A DNA stretch of 64,000 nucleotides from Trebonia sp963759545. GTDB taxonomy: Bacteria > Actinomycetota > Actinomycetes > Streptosporangiales > Streptosporangiaceae. The stretch is taken from positions 186,001 through 250,000 of the forward strand of contig CAVXAB010000017.1 of NCBI GenBank assembly GCA_963759545.1, read 5' to 3'. Under the pieces are notes generated by a model. The model worked only from the letters and a program-made list of their open reading frames with translations. It did not search any database and was not told where the DNA came from. Below, piece by piece: positions 28,825 to 38,233 of this stretch; the first letter of the stretch is position 1, and each line of letters opens with the position of its first letter. The translations under genes were made by a program, and so were the position numbers.

Positions 28825-29964
28825 GATGACCTCCCGGTCACAGGTGGGCGCTTCGGGTTGTAGCGACAGCAGTCGGGCGGGCAGCTCCCCGCGCCTCCGG
28901 CTGGATAGGCGCGCGGGCCGAAGCTGCCAAGGGCCAGGGGCTCGGCGCCGGAGACGCGTTCCGCGACCAGCTCACGCACCATCTGGGCGAATCGCGGGGT
29001 CGGCCCGGGCGCCTTGGCCCGCGCGAACGGTAGCCCGAGCGACGCCGCGGTCTGCGCGGCCTCCACGTCCAGGTCGTGCACGACCTCCATGTGGTCGCTG
29101 ACGAAGCCGACCGGCACGACGACGACCGCCGAGGGCGGCCCCTCGCGCAGCGGTTCCCCGTTGGCGAGCGTGCCCTTGGCGAGCGCCGCCAGGTGGTCGT
29201 TCACGTCCGGTTCCAGCCAGGGCACGCTCGGCGGGCCGCTGCGGCTCTGGAAGACCAGGTCGAAGGGGAGAGAGCCACCACGCACTCGTTCTGAGATAAG
29301 TCGTGCGGCTTCCCGCAGCTCGGCCGCGTACCTGCCGCCGATGACATCGGGGACCGCCGTGAAAGTGGACGGGCTGCCGCTGGAAGCGGCCATGCCCACC
29401 GGGACGCTGTGCGCGGTGAATACCAGGCGGGCGCCCGCCTGGACAGCTGTCCGTTAGCCCGGCGAGTGCCTCCTCCACGCTGGCCGCGAAGGGCTCGATG
29501 AACCCGGGGTGGTTGAAGTACGGCCGGATCTTGTCGATACCCGGTGCGCCCGGGCCGACGGCGGCGACGGCGCGGTCGATGTCGTCCAGGTACTGGCGGC
29601 AGGCGGAGTAGGAGCTGTAGGCGGAGGTGACGAACGCGAGCGCGCGGGTGACGCCGTCGGCGCTCATCTGCCGCACCGTGTCCTCGATGAACGGGTGCCA
29701 GTTCCTGTTTCCCCAGTAAAGCGGGAGGTCGATGCCGCCGGCCGCGAACGCGGTCCCGACCGCATTGAGCAGGTGCCTGCACTGGCCGTTGATCGGGCTC
29801 ACGCCGCCGCAGGCGTGGTAGTGCTCGGCCACGTCGGCCAGCCGCTCCTGGGGGACCCCCCGGCCGCGGGTGACGTTCTCGAGGAACGGCAGCACGTCGT
29901 CTGGTCCTTCAGGCCCGCCGAAGGACAGCAGCAGGAACGCGTCGTAAGCCGGCATGTTCTCCAT
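28821..29964 (-). CDS. hemH: Coproporphyrin/protoporphyrin ferrochelatase, frame broken near 29433
   Basis: Inserts iron into the porphyrin late in haem synthesis (in actinobacteria usually coproporphyrin III, CpfC). Seen: AYDAFLLLSFGGPEGPDDVLPFLENV, INGQCRHLL, ALAFVTSAYSSYSACRQY. One base near 29433 must be shifted to reach ARLVFTAHSVPVGMA (catalytic His) and VVVVPVGFVSDHMEVVHDLDVEA in the next frame. The end holds SCPPDCC, a likely part of the 2Fe-2S site known in actinobacterial enzymes. Start at MENMPAY or the Met three codons later. Confidence 0.88.
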
Positions 29965-30092
29965 CCAACCAGGACGGCGTTTCACCGCGGTAAGCGGACC
30001 GGGGACGACCGGGGAACATGGCACAAGGAAAACCGGTTGCTATCGCGGAGTATCTTCAGGTTCTATTCAGATTTCTGCTGGAAAGGCGCGCG

Positions 30093-31382
30093 ATGACGAG
30101 GGCTGGCCGGGCGGACCTCGACGTGCGCGAGCCACGAGGGTTCCTGGCGCCGTACGCGGACGTCTTCGCGATCCCGCGCGCCTGGCGGTTCTCTGTCGCG
30201 GGGATCATCGGCCGGATGCCCATGTCCATGTACGGGCTCGGCACGGTGCTGCTGATCTCCGCGGGAACCGGCAGGTACGGCCTCGCCGGGACCGTCTCCG
30301 CGGCCGGGGCGATCGGCGGCGCAGTCTGCGCACCGCAGCTCGGCCGCCTGGTCGACCGGCTTGGCCAGCACCGCGTGCTCATCCCCGTGTGCGTGATCTT
30401 CGCCCTTTCTGTGGCCGGCCTTGTGGCCGCCGTCATGCTCCGCGCCCCCGACTGGACGCTGTTCCTCTGCGGCATCGCAGGCGGCGCCACGATGCCGCAG
30501 ACCGGGCCGATGGCCCGCGCCCGCTGGTCGGTCCTCCTGGCCGGGTCGCCGCGGCTGCACACCGCGTTCTCGGTTGAGTCCGTGGCCGACGAGCTGTGCT
30601 TCGTGGTGGGGCCCGCGGCGGTGACCCTGCTGGCCACCCAGGTGCACCCGGCGGCCGGCGTGACGTGCGCCGCCCTGTGCGCTCTCGGGGGGTCGCTGTG
30701 GTTCGCTTCGCAGCGGTCGACCGAGCCGCCGGTCGTGACCCTTGCCCCGGCCTCGGTGCCAGCGCCTGCGCCGACGGCGGGATCGGCGCCGGGATCGCGT
30801 TCGCCGGCCGCTCGCGTCCGGAGTTCCCGGTTCGCCGCGCCCGGTCTCGCCGTGCTGGTGCCCGCGTACCTGTTCCTCGGTGCGATGTTCGTCACGATCG
30901 ACCTGAGCACCGTCGCCTTCGCGACGCACTTCGGCCACAAGGCGCTCGCCGGCTTCATCCTCGGGGCCTACGCGCTCGGCAGCGGGACTGGCGGCCTCTG
31001 GTACGGGTCAAGGACCTGGCGCGCGCCCGCGTGGCAGCGTCTCGCCGTCACCCTGCCGCTGACCGTGGCCGGCGTGTGCACGTTCTGGGCGATGCCGAAC
31101 CTGCTGGTGCTGACCCTGGTGATCTTCCTGTGCGGGATGACGATCGCGCCCACGCTCATCGCCGGGTACAGCCTGCTTGAGTCGACCTCCAGGCCTGGCC
31201 GGGCCACCGAGGCGATGTCGTGGCTGTCCACCGGCATCTCCGTCGGCGTGGCGTGCGGCGCTACCGCGGCCGGGTTCATCTTGGACGCCTTCGGTGCACG
31301 CTGGGGATACGCGTTCGCGGCGGCGTCCGGTGTGACGGCGGCGCTCATCTACCTCGGCGGCCTGCGCCGGGTGTCCGCTTAA
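30093..31382 (+). CDS. Major facilitator superfamily transporter
   Basis: 429 residues with about 12 hydrophobic spans and a central Pro/Ala-rich cytoplasmic loop (about residues 205-245). The loop motif between helices 2 and 3 reads PQLGRLVDRLGQHRVL, close to the MFS GxxxDRxGRR signature. Probably an efflux pump; substrate unknown. GGAAAGG precedes the ATG. The stop TAA interlocks with that of the convergent transglycosylase (TTAA at 31379-31382). Confidence 0.85.
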   Translation: MTRAGRADLDVREPRGFLAPYADVFAIPRAWRFSVAGIIGRMPMSMYGLGTVLLISAGTGRYGLAGTVSAAGAIGGAVCAPQLGRLVDRLGQHRVLIPVCVIFALSVAGLVAAVMLRAPDWTLFLCGIAGGATMPQTGPMARARWSVLLAGSPRLHTAFSVESVADELCFVVGPAAVTLLATQVHPAAGVTCAALCALGGSLWFASQRSTEPPVVTLAPASVPAPAPTAGSAPGSRSPAARVRSSRFAAPGLAVLVPAYLFLGAMFVTIDLSTVAFATHFGHKALAGFILGAYALGSGTGGLWYGSRTWRAPAWQRLAVTLPLTVAGVCTFWAMPNLLVLTLVIFLCGMTIAPTLIAGYSLLESTSRPGRATEAMSWLSTGISVGVACGATAAGFILDAFGARWGYAFAAASGVTAALIYLGGLRRVSA

Positions 31383-32686
31383 TACTCGCGGGCGTACTCG
31401 GCGGCCAGGGTGAGGACCTCGTTGACGTACCAGGTGGCATGGTTGTAGTCGAAGATCGCCTGCCGCAAGCCCGCGCCTCCGCTCGTCGCGCCGTCGGCGC
31501 AGAGCAGGCGGGCGGCGCTCGGGACGGCGTCGAACGGGTTCATGATGTCCGGTGCGCCGGTGTCACCGAAGCCGTCGATGCCCCAGGTCGCCCACGTGGA
31601 CGGCAGGAACTGCATCGGGCCGAGGGCGCCGGCGGTGGACGGGCCTATGTTCTGGCCGTCGGCGGACTCGATCTGGCCGATCGCGGCGAGCACCGTCCAG
31701 GACAGCCCCGGGCAGTACCTGGCGGCGGACTCCTGGAAAAGCTGCAGGTAGTTCGCCGGCCGTCCGGTCGGCGGAGCGGCGTCCACCGGGAGGCTGGTGG
31801 AGACCGAGGCCGGGCGCGAGCCCGACGACGCGCGCGCTCGCGCCGAGCGCCGCCTGGACCTGGCCGACGAGCTTCGTCATGTCGGCGGCGGGCGCGTTCA
31901 CCAGCACGGCGACGTTCCTGACGAGGCCGAGTTTCCTGCCCTCGGCCTGGCTGACCACCCCGTCCACGCCCGCCACGCCGAGCAACGCGGCGCCGCCATC
32001 GGTGATCCGCGCGCTGACCGCGGCGGCGACCGGGTACTTGCCGCCACTCACCAGGTGGGCCGCGGTCGCGGCCTGCGCGCTGGTGATCAGGTCTCCGGCC
32101 TGGAAGGCGGACCACACCCGCTGGTTAGACGCTGTCGTCGGCGGGGTCCACGGGCGCAGCGCGGCGGCGGGCGCGGCGAGCACGGTGAGCCGCACGCCGT
32201 TGACCGTGATCCGCGCGCCGTCGATGGCCAGCACCGCGCGGACGCCGCCAAGCTTCTTGAGCCTGCCCAGGTCGTCCTGGGTGAGCCCGCCGGGCACGGA
32301 GGCGATCACGTCAGGCACCACCAGGTGCGTCGTGGTCGCGCCCGCAAGTCCCGGCTCAGCGGGCGCTGTGCCGGCCGGCTCCCGCCTGCCGACTCCCCGC
32401 CCGCCGGCACCACCCGGCCGTTCAACGCCCCGGCGGCGGTCCCCTCCGAAGTTCCACCGGCCGCAGCGGCGCCGCCGGCGGCCCCTGAGCCCCCGGACGC
32501 TGTGCCCGCGGATGATGTGCCCGCAGCCGCCTTCGTGCGCGACAGGGCGGTCAGCGAGCCGCCCGCGGCGGTGTGGCCGCCGCTGAGCACCGCGACGGTG
32601 GCGGCAACGGCCGCGCCGACCGCTACCAGCCCGCCCGCGACGGTCGGCAGCGATTGGCGTCGAATCAACGGCAGCCTCACAGTCAC
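31379..32686 (-). CDS. Secreted lytic transglycosylase-like protein, two frame breaks
   Basis: Around 435 residues when two frame changes (about 32375 and 31810) are repaired. N-terminal signal or anchor helix (TVAGGLVAVGAAVAATVAVL), an Ala/Gly-rich linker, an unknown middle domain (LGRLKKLGGVRAVLAIDGARITVNGVRL) and a C-terminal SLT/MltB-type domain: AAIGQIESADGQNIGPSTAGALGPMQFLPSTWATWG gives the catalytic Glu and family Gly-Pro-Met-Gln. Should cleave peptidoglycan outside the membrane. Two breaks in one gene hint at either a pseudogene or poor sequence. Confidence 0.75.
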
Positions 32687-32744
32687 CCAACCCTATAGAA
32701 GCGAGTACCCCCGCGTCACTGCCATATCACCACGGGTTGCTCTT

Positions 32745-32756
32745 CTTGCTGTTATC
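32745..32756 (+). repeat. Dispersed short repeat core, copy
   Basis: CTTGCTGTTATC in the divergent gap between the transglycosylase and TetR genes; same orientation as the other copies. Confidence 0.6.
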
Positions 32757-32833
32757 TCGGTCGCGGGCAGGGCGGACGCGACGCATCTGACGGTAAGCGC
32801 GGGAACTCCCCCGGGTACGGCTACGCTTCGACT

Positions 32834-33700
32834 ATGACGCAGGAGGCAGACCGGAGTCCCGCCCAGGCGGGGTCCGGCGCGGTCCGCGGGCCCGCGCGGC
32901 CGCCCGCGGAAACAGCCGGCGCTGGCCAGCAGCTCAGCCCTGACGGGGCGCTCGGCCCTGCCCCAACCCCCGGGACCGGCCGCGGTGCTGGCCAGGGGCA
33001 CAGTGCCGGGCAGGCACACGGCAGCGGCCGCAAGAGCGCGGGAGGGCGCACCGCGCGCAAACCGCAGGGACGGCCGTCGCTCGGCGGCGGCACGCCCGCA
33101 CAGGACCGCGAGCTGCGGGCGCAGGGCCGGGAGACGGTAAGAAAGCTGCTCGAGGCGGGCATGACCGAGTTCGAGGAGCGCGGGTTCAACGGGGTTCGCG
33201 TCGACGATGTCGTGAAGCGAGCCGGGATCTCGCACGGGACGTTCTACCTGTACTTCGCGAACAAAGAGGACCTCTTCAAGGCGCTGCTGCGGGACGCGCT
33301 GCACGACATGCAGGTCGTCGCGGGCGACTTCCCCGTGGTCACCACCGACGACACCGGGCTGCGGCTGCTGCGGGCATGGGTGCGGAAGTTCTCCGCCGCC
33401 TACGCGACGCACGGCACCGTGCTGCGCACGCTCAGCTCGGCGAACGCGCCCGGTGAGATGTTCGCCGACGGGCTGCAGCTGTTCTTCAGCCTCACCGAGG
33501 CGATGACCACCGGGATGACCGCGGCCGCCGCCGCGGCGGGCCACCACCAGGAGAACGCCGAGCTGACCGCGTTCGCCTGCCTGATGATGCTTGAGCGGGT
33601 CAACTTCGTGATGACCACCGAGGTGCAGCTGCCAGAGGACCTGATGGCGGACAAGATCGCGGACATCATGTTCGCCGCCTTCGGCCTCGTGTTCCCGTAG
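32834..33700 (+). CDS. TetR-family regulator with long disordered N-terminus
   Basis: 288 residues. The first 90 are Gly/Ala/Pro/Arg-rich and probably unstructured; the TetR helix-turn-helix follows (VRKLLEAGMTEFEERGFNGVRVDDVVKRAGISHGTFYLYFANKEDLF at about 101-147), then a ligand-binding helical domain. The ATG sits 6 nt after a TACGCT -10-like hexamer, which suggests a leaderless transcript and supports the long form; later in-frame starts remain possible. Target unknown; the divergent transglycosylase is a candidate. Confidence 0.82.
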   Translation: MTQEADRSPAQAGSGAVRGPARPPAETAGAGQQLSPDGALGPAPTPGTGRGAGQGHSAGQAHGSGRKSAGGRTARKPQGRPSLGGGTPAQDRELRAQGRETVRKLLEAGMTEFEERGFNGVRVDDVVKRAGISHGTFYLYFANKEDLFKALLRDALHDMQVVAGDFPVVTTDDTGLRLLRAWVRKFSAAYATHGTVLRTLSSANAPGEMFADGLQLFFSLTEAMTTGMTAAAAAAGHHQENAELTAFACLMMLERVNFVMTTEVQLPEDLMADKIADIMFAAFGLVFP

Positions 33701-33806
33701 CTCTCCGGCCTGAGGCCGTGGGCCGGGCGGAGGCCATGGGCGCCAGGGCCGAGCCGATGGCCCGCGATTGGTTGGCGAGCGCGAAGTTAAGGTAACAATT
33801 AAGAAC

Positions 33807-35246
33807 GTGCGCTTTCTTCGTGACATCCCGCCAGCCACCGACCTGACCTATAGCGACGTGTTCATGGTGCCGGCGCGGTCCGCGGTCGGCTCGCGGCTCG
33901 ACGTCGACCTGACCACGCGCGATGGCAGCGGCGCCACCATCCCCATCGTCGCGGCGAACATGACCGCCGTCTCCGGGCGCCGGATGGCCGAGACCATCGC
34001 GCGGCGCGGCGGGCTCGCGATCCTGCCGCAGGACATCCCCGCCGATGTCGTCGCCGACGTCGTGGCCTGGGTGAAGTCCCGCGACCTGGTCGTCGACACC
34101 GCGATCACCCTGGGGCCCGCCGATACCGTGGGCGAGGCCCTCGCGCTGCTGCCCAAGCGGGCGCACGGCGCGGTGGTGGTCATCGACGCGGGCGGAGCGC
34201 CGGTAGGCGTGGTCACCGAGGCGGACTGCGCGGGAGCGGACCGCTTCGCGCAGCTGTCGACCGTCATGTCCGCCGACCCATTCACGCTGCCTGCCGGGAC
34301 GCCGCCGGCCGGGGCGTTCGACCTGATGCACTCCGGGCGCCACCGGCTAGCGCCCGTCGTCGCGGCGAGCGGCGAGTGCGTGGGAATCCTGACGCGGACC
34401 GGGGCCCTGCGGGCGACCCTGTACTCCCCGGCCACCGACGCGCGGGGACGGCTGCGGATCGGCGCCGCTGTCGGTGTCAACGGTGACGTCGCGGCCAAGG
34501 CGAAGCAGTTGCTCGACGCGGAGATCGACGTCCTCGTCGTGGACACCGCGCACGGGCACCAGGAGAAGATGCTCGGCGCGCTGCGCGCGGTGCGGTCGCT
34601 TTCGCCGTCCGTTCCCGTCGTGGCGGGGAACGTGGTCACCGCGGACGGTGTCACCGACCTCGTCGAGGCGGGCGCGGACATCGTCAAGGTGGGGGTCGGC
34701 CCCGGCGCCATGTGCACCACCCGGATGATGACCGGGGTCGGGCGCCCGCAGTTCTCCGCGGTACTTGAATGCGCGACGGCGGCCTCGGCCCTTGGCGCGC
34801 ACGTCTGGGCGGACGGCGGGGTGCGGCACCCGCGCGACGTCGCGCTTGCCCTCGCCGCGGGCGCGTCGTCGGTCATGATCGGGTCGTGGTTCTCCGGCAC
34901 CTACGAGTCGCCTGGTGACACGTTCCGCGATCCGGACGGGAAGCTGTACAAGGAGAGCTTCGGCATGGCGTCGGCACGGGCGGTGCGGGTGCGCACGGCG
35001 TCCGACTCCGCGTACGAGCGGGCACGCAAGGAGCTGTTCGAGGAGGGGATCTCCTCGGCGCGGATGTACCTGGACGCGGCGCGGCCTGGCGTGGAGGACC
35101 TGCTTGACATGATCGTCGCGGGCGTGCGGTCCTCGTGCACGTACGCTGGCGCGCCCGACCTGCCGTCGTTCGCCGAGCGGGCCGTCATCGGCGTGCAGAG
35201 CGCCTCAGGCTACACCGAGGGCATGCCGGTACCGACAAGCTGGTGA
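33807..35246 (+). CDS. guaB1: GuaB1-type IMP dehydrogenase family protein (GMP reductase)
   Basis: 479 residues beginning VRFLRDIPPATDLTYSDVFMVPARS, the hallmark of GuaB1. Two CBS modules (about 80-200) interrupt the TIM barrel; VDTAHGHQEKML, GNVVTADGVTDL, the catalytic loop GPGAMCTTRMMTGVG and ADGGVRHPRDVALALAAGAS follow. Mycobacterial GuaB1 has been described as a GMP reductase (GMP to IMP) rather than an IMP dehydrogenase. GTG start fits homologues; TAACAAT lies 7 nt upstream, suggesting a leaderless message. Monocistronic. Confidence 0.9.
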   Translation: MRFLRDIPPATDLTYSDVFMVPARSAVGSRLDVDLTTRDGSGATIPIVAANMTAVSGRRMAETIARRGGLAILPQDIPADVVADVVAWVKSRDLVVDTAITLGPADTVGEALALLPKRAHGAVVVIDAGGAPVGVVTEADCAGADRFAQLSTVMSADPFTLPAGTPPAGAFDLMHSGRHRLAPVVAASGECVGILTRTGALRATLYSPATDARGRLRIGAAVGVNGDVAAKAKQLLDAEIDVLVVDTAHGHQEKMLGALRAVRSLSPSVPVVAGNVVTADGVTDLVEAGADIVKVGVGPGAMCTTRMMTGVGRPQFSAVLECATAASALGAHVWADGGVRHPRDVALALAAGASSVMIGSWFSGTYESPGDTFRDPDGKLYKESFGMASARAVRVRTASDSAYERARKELFEEGISSARMYLDAARPGVEDLLDMIVAGVRSSCTYAGAPDLPSFAERAVIGVQSASGYTEGMPVPTSW

Positions 35247-35326
35247 CGGGGAGCGGTCAGCCGCCTACGTTCTGGCTACTGCCGTACGTCAGCCGGGGGC
35301 GAGCCGCACCGGGCGGACAACGGCGG

Positions 35327-36160
35327 CTAGCTGGTGGTCTGCTCTTCCGCGTGAGACGTGCCCTCGACCCTGGTCACCGCGGAGGCCTTGTCGGCCCACG
35401 CGGCGATGCGGTCGACGAGGGCGTCGTCCGTGTGGCGTTCCGCGTGGCCGAAGCCGGGGATCAGCCACAGCTCCTTAGGCTCACCCGCGGCGTCGTAGAG
35501 CTGCTGGCCGTGCTCGGGCGGGAAGTAGATGTCCTGGTCGCCGTGGACGATCAGCACCGGCGTCGGCGAGATGCGGGCCGCCGCCTCGGCGGGCGGCATC
35601 GGTTCTGGTGAGGGCCAGCCTTCCGGTGAGATCCTGGTGTTCAGCACGTGCTTGGTGAACGCCCGGCCCAGGCGCCTTTCCGCCGCCAGGTGGACCCGGC
35701 GCATCGCCACCGTGCCGCGGTAGTACCAGCGGCCGGGACCGCTCACCGAGATGACCGCGTCCACGCCGCCGCGCAGCGCCGCTTGCCGCAGCACCACGGA
35801 GCCGCCCATCGAGAAGCCGATCGTCACGACGCGCTGGTAGCCGAGCTCGTGCGCGTACCTGACGGCCACGTCGAGGTCGTCGATCTCCTTGTCGCCGAGG
35901 GTCGACATTCCACCGGACCTGCCGTGGCCGCGGAAGTCGAAGGTGATCACGCCTGCGTGGCGGTTGAACCGCTGCACGAGGTTCCAGATCATCGGGCGCT
36001 GCCAGGTCATGGTGAATCCGTGCGCGATGACAAGCGCCAGGTCCCGTCGGCCGGATGCCAGCTGATCCGGCTCGGGCCGCCCTCCGGGGGGCAGGTGCAC
36101 GGCGTCGATCGGGACGCCGTCCTTGGTGACCAGCATGACGGTCATGACGACGGGGTTCAC
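35327..36160 (-). CDS. Alpha/beta hydrolase
   Basis: 277 residues: oxyanion region ALVIAHGFTMTWQRP, FDFRGHGRSGG, nucleophile GFSMGGS, acid VLIVHGDQDIYFPP and His in PGFGHAERHTDD. Cytoplasmic serine hydrolase of the X-Pro dipeptidyl-peptidase/BAAT-like group; substrate unknown. GTG start with GGATGGAG upstream is preferred to a longer reading. Separated from the upstream ammonium transporter by a very strong hairpin. Confidence 0.85.
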   Translation of the reverse strand: MNPVVMTVMLVTKDGVPIDAVHLPPGGRPEPDQLASGRRDLALVIAHGFTMTWQRPMIWNLVQRFNRHAGVITFDFRGHGRSGGMSTLGDKEIDDLDVAVRYAHELGYQRVVTIGFSMGGSVVLRQAALRGGVDAVISVSGPGRWYYRGTVAMRRVHLAAERRLGRAFTKHVLNTRISPEGWPSPEPMPPAEAAARISPTPVLIVHGDQDIYFPPEHGQQLYDAAGEPKELWLIPGFGHAERHTDDALVDRIAAWADKASAVTRVEGTSHAEEQTTS

Positions 36161-36241
36161 AGCGCTCCATCCTTGCGGGTACCGCCCGACGGCGGGTGTC
36201 AGCCATAACGGTAGCCAATGGCAGGCCCCGGACAAGACGAA

Positions 36242-36286
36242 GGGCCGCGGTCCCCGGAACCAGTACTGGTTCCGGGGCCGCGGCCC
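36242..36286 (-). terminator. 22-bp near-perfect hairpin after amt
   Basis: GGGCCGCGG-T-CCCCGGAACCAGT pairs with ACTGGTTCCGGGG-CCGCGGCCC; the only defect is a one-base bulge and there is no spacer. It lies 43 bp past the amt stop and upstream of the hydrolase start. No T-run. Confidence 0.75.
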
Positions 36287-36328
36287 GCTCCCGCTACGGC
36301 CGCAACGTAGCGCGAGATCCCTGGGCTG

Positions 36329-37780
36329 CTACGTGGCCGAGGCCGGCTCCTCGGTCGACGGCGAGGCCTCTGCCTCCGCCGTGTAGCTGAGCTTCGTCGT
36401 GAGGACATCCTCCTGCGGGTAGGCCTCCTCGCCGTGGACCGCGACGTCACCGATCTCAAGCTCTTCGTCGGAGAAGCGGAGCTTCATACGGAAGACGTGC
36501 TTGATGATCATCCAGATGAGGAACGTGACCACGCCGTCCCAGACGATGATCGTCAGCGCCGCGAGCAACTGCACGAGCAACTGGTGCGGGTGGTGGCCCC
36601 AGATCCAGCCCGCGCCGGCGAACGCGGCGCCGCCAGGCGCGGCCGGGTACTCGATCACGTTCGGGTCCGCGAGCACGCCGACGAGCAGGCCGCCGAGGAG
36701 CCCGGCGATGCCGTGGGTGTAGACGACGCCGAGGGCGTCGTCCACCTTGTTGAACGGCCAGACGTACTTCGGCAGGGTGTACCAGGCGACCCAGACGACC
36801 GCGGAGGCCACCAGCCCGATGATGATCGCGCCGAGGCCGTTGACGTAGCCCGCGGCCGGGGTGATGCCGACCAGGCCGCAGATCATGCCGTTCAGGCCGC
36901 CGAGGAAGGTGGGCTTCTTGTCGGCCGAGAAGAACATGTCCATGAGGATCCAGGCCATCATGGCCACGGCGGTCGCCAGGTTGGTGTTGATGACGGCGGC
37001 GGCCGCGTTGGAGCCCGCGAAGTACGGGTCACCGCCGTTGAAGCCGTTCCAGCCGAGCCACAGGATGCCGGCCCCGACCGCGACGAAGAGCAGGTTGTTC
37101 GGCACCGCCTTCTCCCGGTCGCGCTTGAGGCGCGGGCCGATGACCGCGGCGGACACGAAGCCGGAGACGCCAGCGGCGAGGTGGATCACGTAACCGCCGG
37201 AGAAGTCGAGCGCGCCCTTGCTCGCCCAGTAGCCGCCGCCCCACAGCAGGAAGGCGTTGACCGCGTAGGCGAACGTGATCCACAGCGGAACGAAGACCAT
37301 CCACGCCTTGAAGCTGACCCGGCCGAGCACCGAACCGATGAACAGGATCGGGGTGATGGCGGCGAACACGAACTGGAAGTACTCGACCGAGGCGCCCGGC
37401 AGCTTGAAGCCGGTGTTGAGGATCTCACCCGTCTTCGACACCGCGTACCCGGGCATGGCCGGGTCAACGAGCGGGATGCTCGCCTGGCCTTCCAGCGCGT
37501 TGGCACCGAGGGTGGTCCGCGGGTCACCGAGCACGTTGACACTGCCGAAATGGATCAGCGTCGTGCCGAAGCCCATCTTGTAGGCCCACAGCACCCACGT
37601 GATGAGGACCAGGCAGAAGGTCACGAAAACCATGAGGGTGGTGTTCATGGCCCATTTCTTTTGCACCAGGCCGCCGTAAAGCACGGCCAGGGCTGGGATG
37701 GACATAAGCCCGACAAGCGTCGCCGCCGTCATCTGCCAGGCGTTATCTCCCGAACTCAGCCAAGAGGCGTATGGAATCAC
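36329..37780 (-). CDS. amt: Ammonium transporter
   Basis: 483 residues, eleven predicted membrane helices. Family signatures: AWQMTAATLVGLMSIPALAVLYGGLV, FVFAAITPILFIGSVLGR, DFSGGYVIHLAAGVSGF (the signature with the pore His), WLGWNGFNGG and a second conserved HGIAGLLGGLLVG. C-terminus has an Amt-type extension (LRFSDEELEIGD-VHGEEAYP) then an acidic Ala/Ser tail. GTG start with GGAGGAG. No glnK or glnD follows, unlike many actinobacterial amt operons. GlnR-like half-sites in the upstream region suggest nitrogen control. Confidence 0.93.
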   Translation of the reverse strand: MIPYASWLSSGDNAWQMTAATLVGLMSIPALAVLYGGLVQKKWAMNTTLMVFVTFCLVLITWVLWAYKMGFGTTLIHFGSVNVLGDPRTTLGANALEGQASIPLVDPAMPGYAVSKTGEILNTGFKLPGASVEYFQFVFAAITPILFIGSVLGRVSFKAWMVFVPLWITFAYAVNAFLLWGGGYWASKGALDFSGGYVIHLAAGVSGFVSAAVIGPRLKRDREKAVPNNLLFVAVGAGILWLGWNGFNGGDPYFAGSNAAAAVINTNLATAVAMMAWILMDMFFSADKKPTFLGGLNGMICGLVGITPAAGYVNGLGAIIIGLVASAVVWVAWYTLPKYVWPFNKVDDALGVVYTHGIAGLLGGLLVGVLADPNVIEYPAAPGGAAFAGAGWIWGHHPHQLLVQLLAALTIIVWDGVVTFLIWMIIKHVFRMKLRFSDEELEIGDVAVHGEEAYPQEDVLTTKLSYTAEAEASPSTEEPASAT

Positions 37781-37934
37781 TGTGTTTGCTCCTCCAGGGG
37801 GCTGCCTGATAAGAGGGGCCTCTCGGGTTCCAGGGTCACCCCCCGGGTTTGCTAGTCCCGCCCCGGCCGCTCCGCGTGCTTCTACGCAACGATTTATGTT
37901 TCCCATGGGCGGGTTTCGGCGGCATTTCCCGTTT

Positions 37935-37951
37935 GTTACGCCAGCGGTAAC
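37935..37951. promoter_or_regulatory. GlnR-like box upstream of amt
   Basis: GTTAC-6 nt-GGTAAC, matching the actinobacterial GlnR half-site pair GTnAC-n6-GaAAC closely, 155 bp upstream of the amt start. Assignment rests on consensus and on amt being a classic GlnR target. Confidence 0.5.
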
Positions 37952-38047
37952 GCACCAGGTCGTCTGCCCGGGAATATTTCGTGAATGTGTCCTGATTTCC
38001 TGGACTTCCGGGTGCGCCAGGCAGCTATCGGGCACCACCACTGCGGC

Positions 38048-38074
38048 GTCACATTGCTGTAACGTTGGCGGAAC
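38048..38074. promoter_or_regulatory. Second GlnR-like site, three half-sites
   Basis: GTCAC-6 nt-GTAAC-6 nt-GGAAC with exact 11-bp periodicity, between amt and the LacI gene. The periodic spacing is that of GlnR boxes. Could serve either gene. Confidence 0.45.
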
Positions 38075-38126
38075 CCAGCCTTGAGACGGCGCAGACGCCG
38101 ACGTACGCTTGCTCCACATCCTGGGC

Positions 38127-38140
38127 GGTAAGCGCTTACC
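38127..38140. promoter_or_regulatory. LacI-type operator 1
   Basis: Perfect palindrome GGTAAGCGCTTACC with the central CG typical of LacI-family sites, 94 bp upstream of the lacI-type start. Confidence 0.8.
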
Positions 38141-38170
38141 GGGCTCACACCAGGCCCGCGTCCGGCGCAA

Positions 38171-38184
38171 GGAAAGCGCTTACC
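38171..38184. promoter_or_regulatory. LacI-type operator 2
   Basis: GGAAAGCGCTTACC, one change from operator 1, centre-to-centre distance 44 bp (about four helical turns), allowing looping by a tetramer or two dimers. Suggests autoregulation. Confidence 0.78.
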
Positions 38185-38233
38185 CGCTGGATGACCGCGA
38201 CGCGGGTGACCGAAGACGCAGGAGGCGAGTGCG

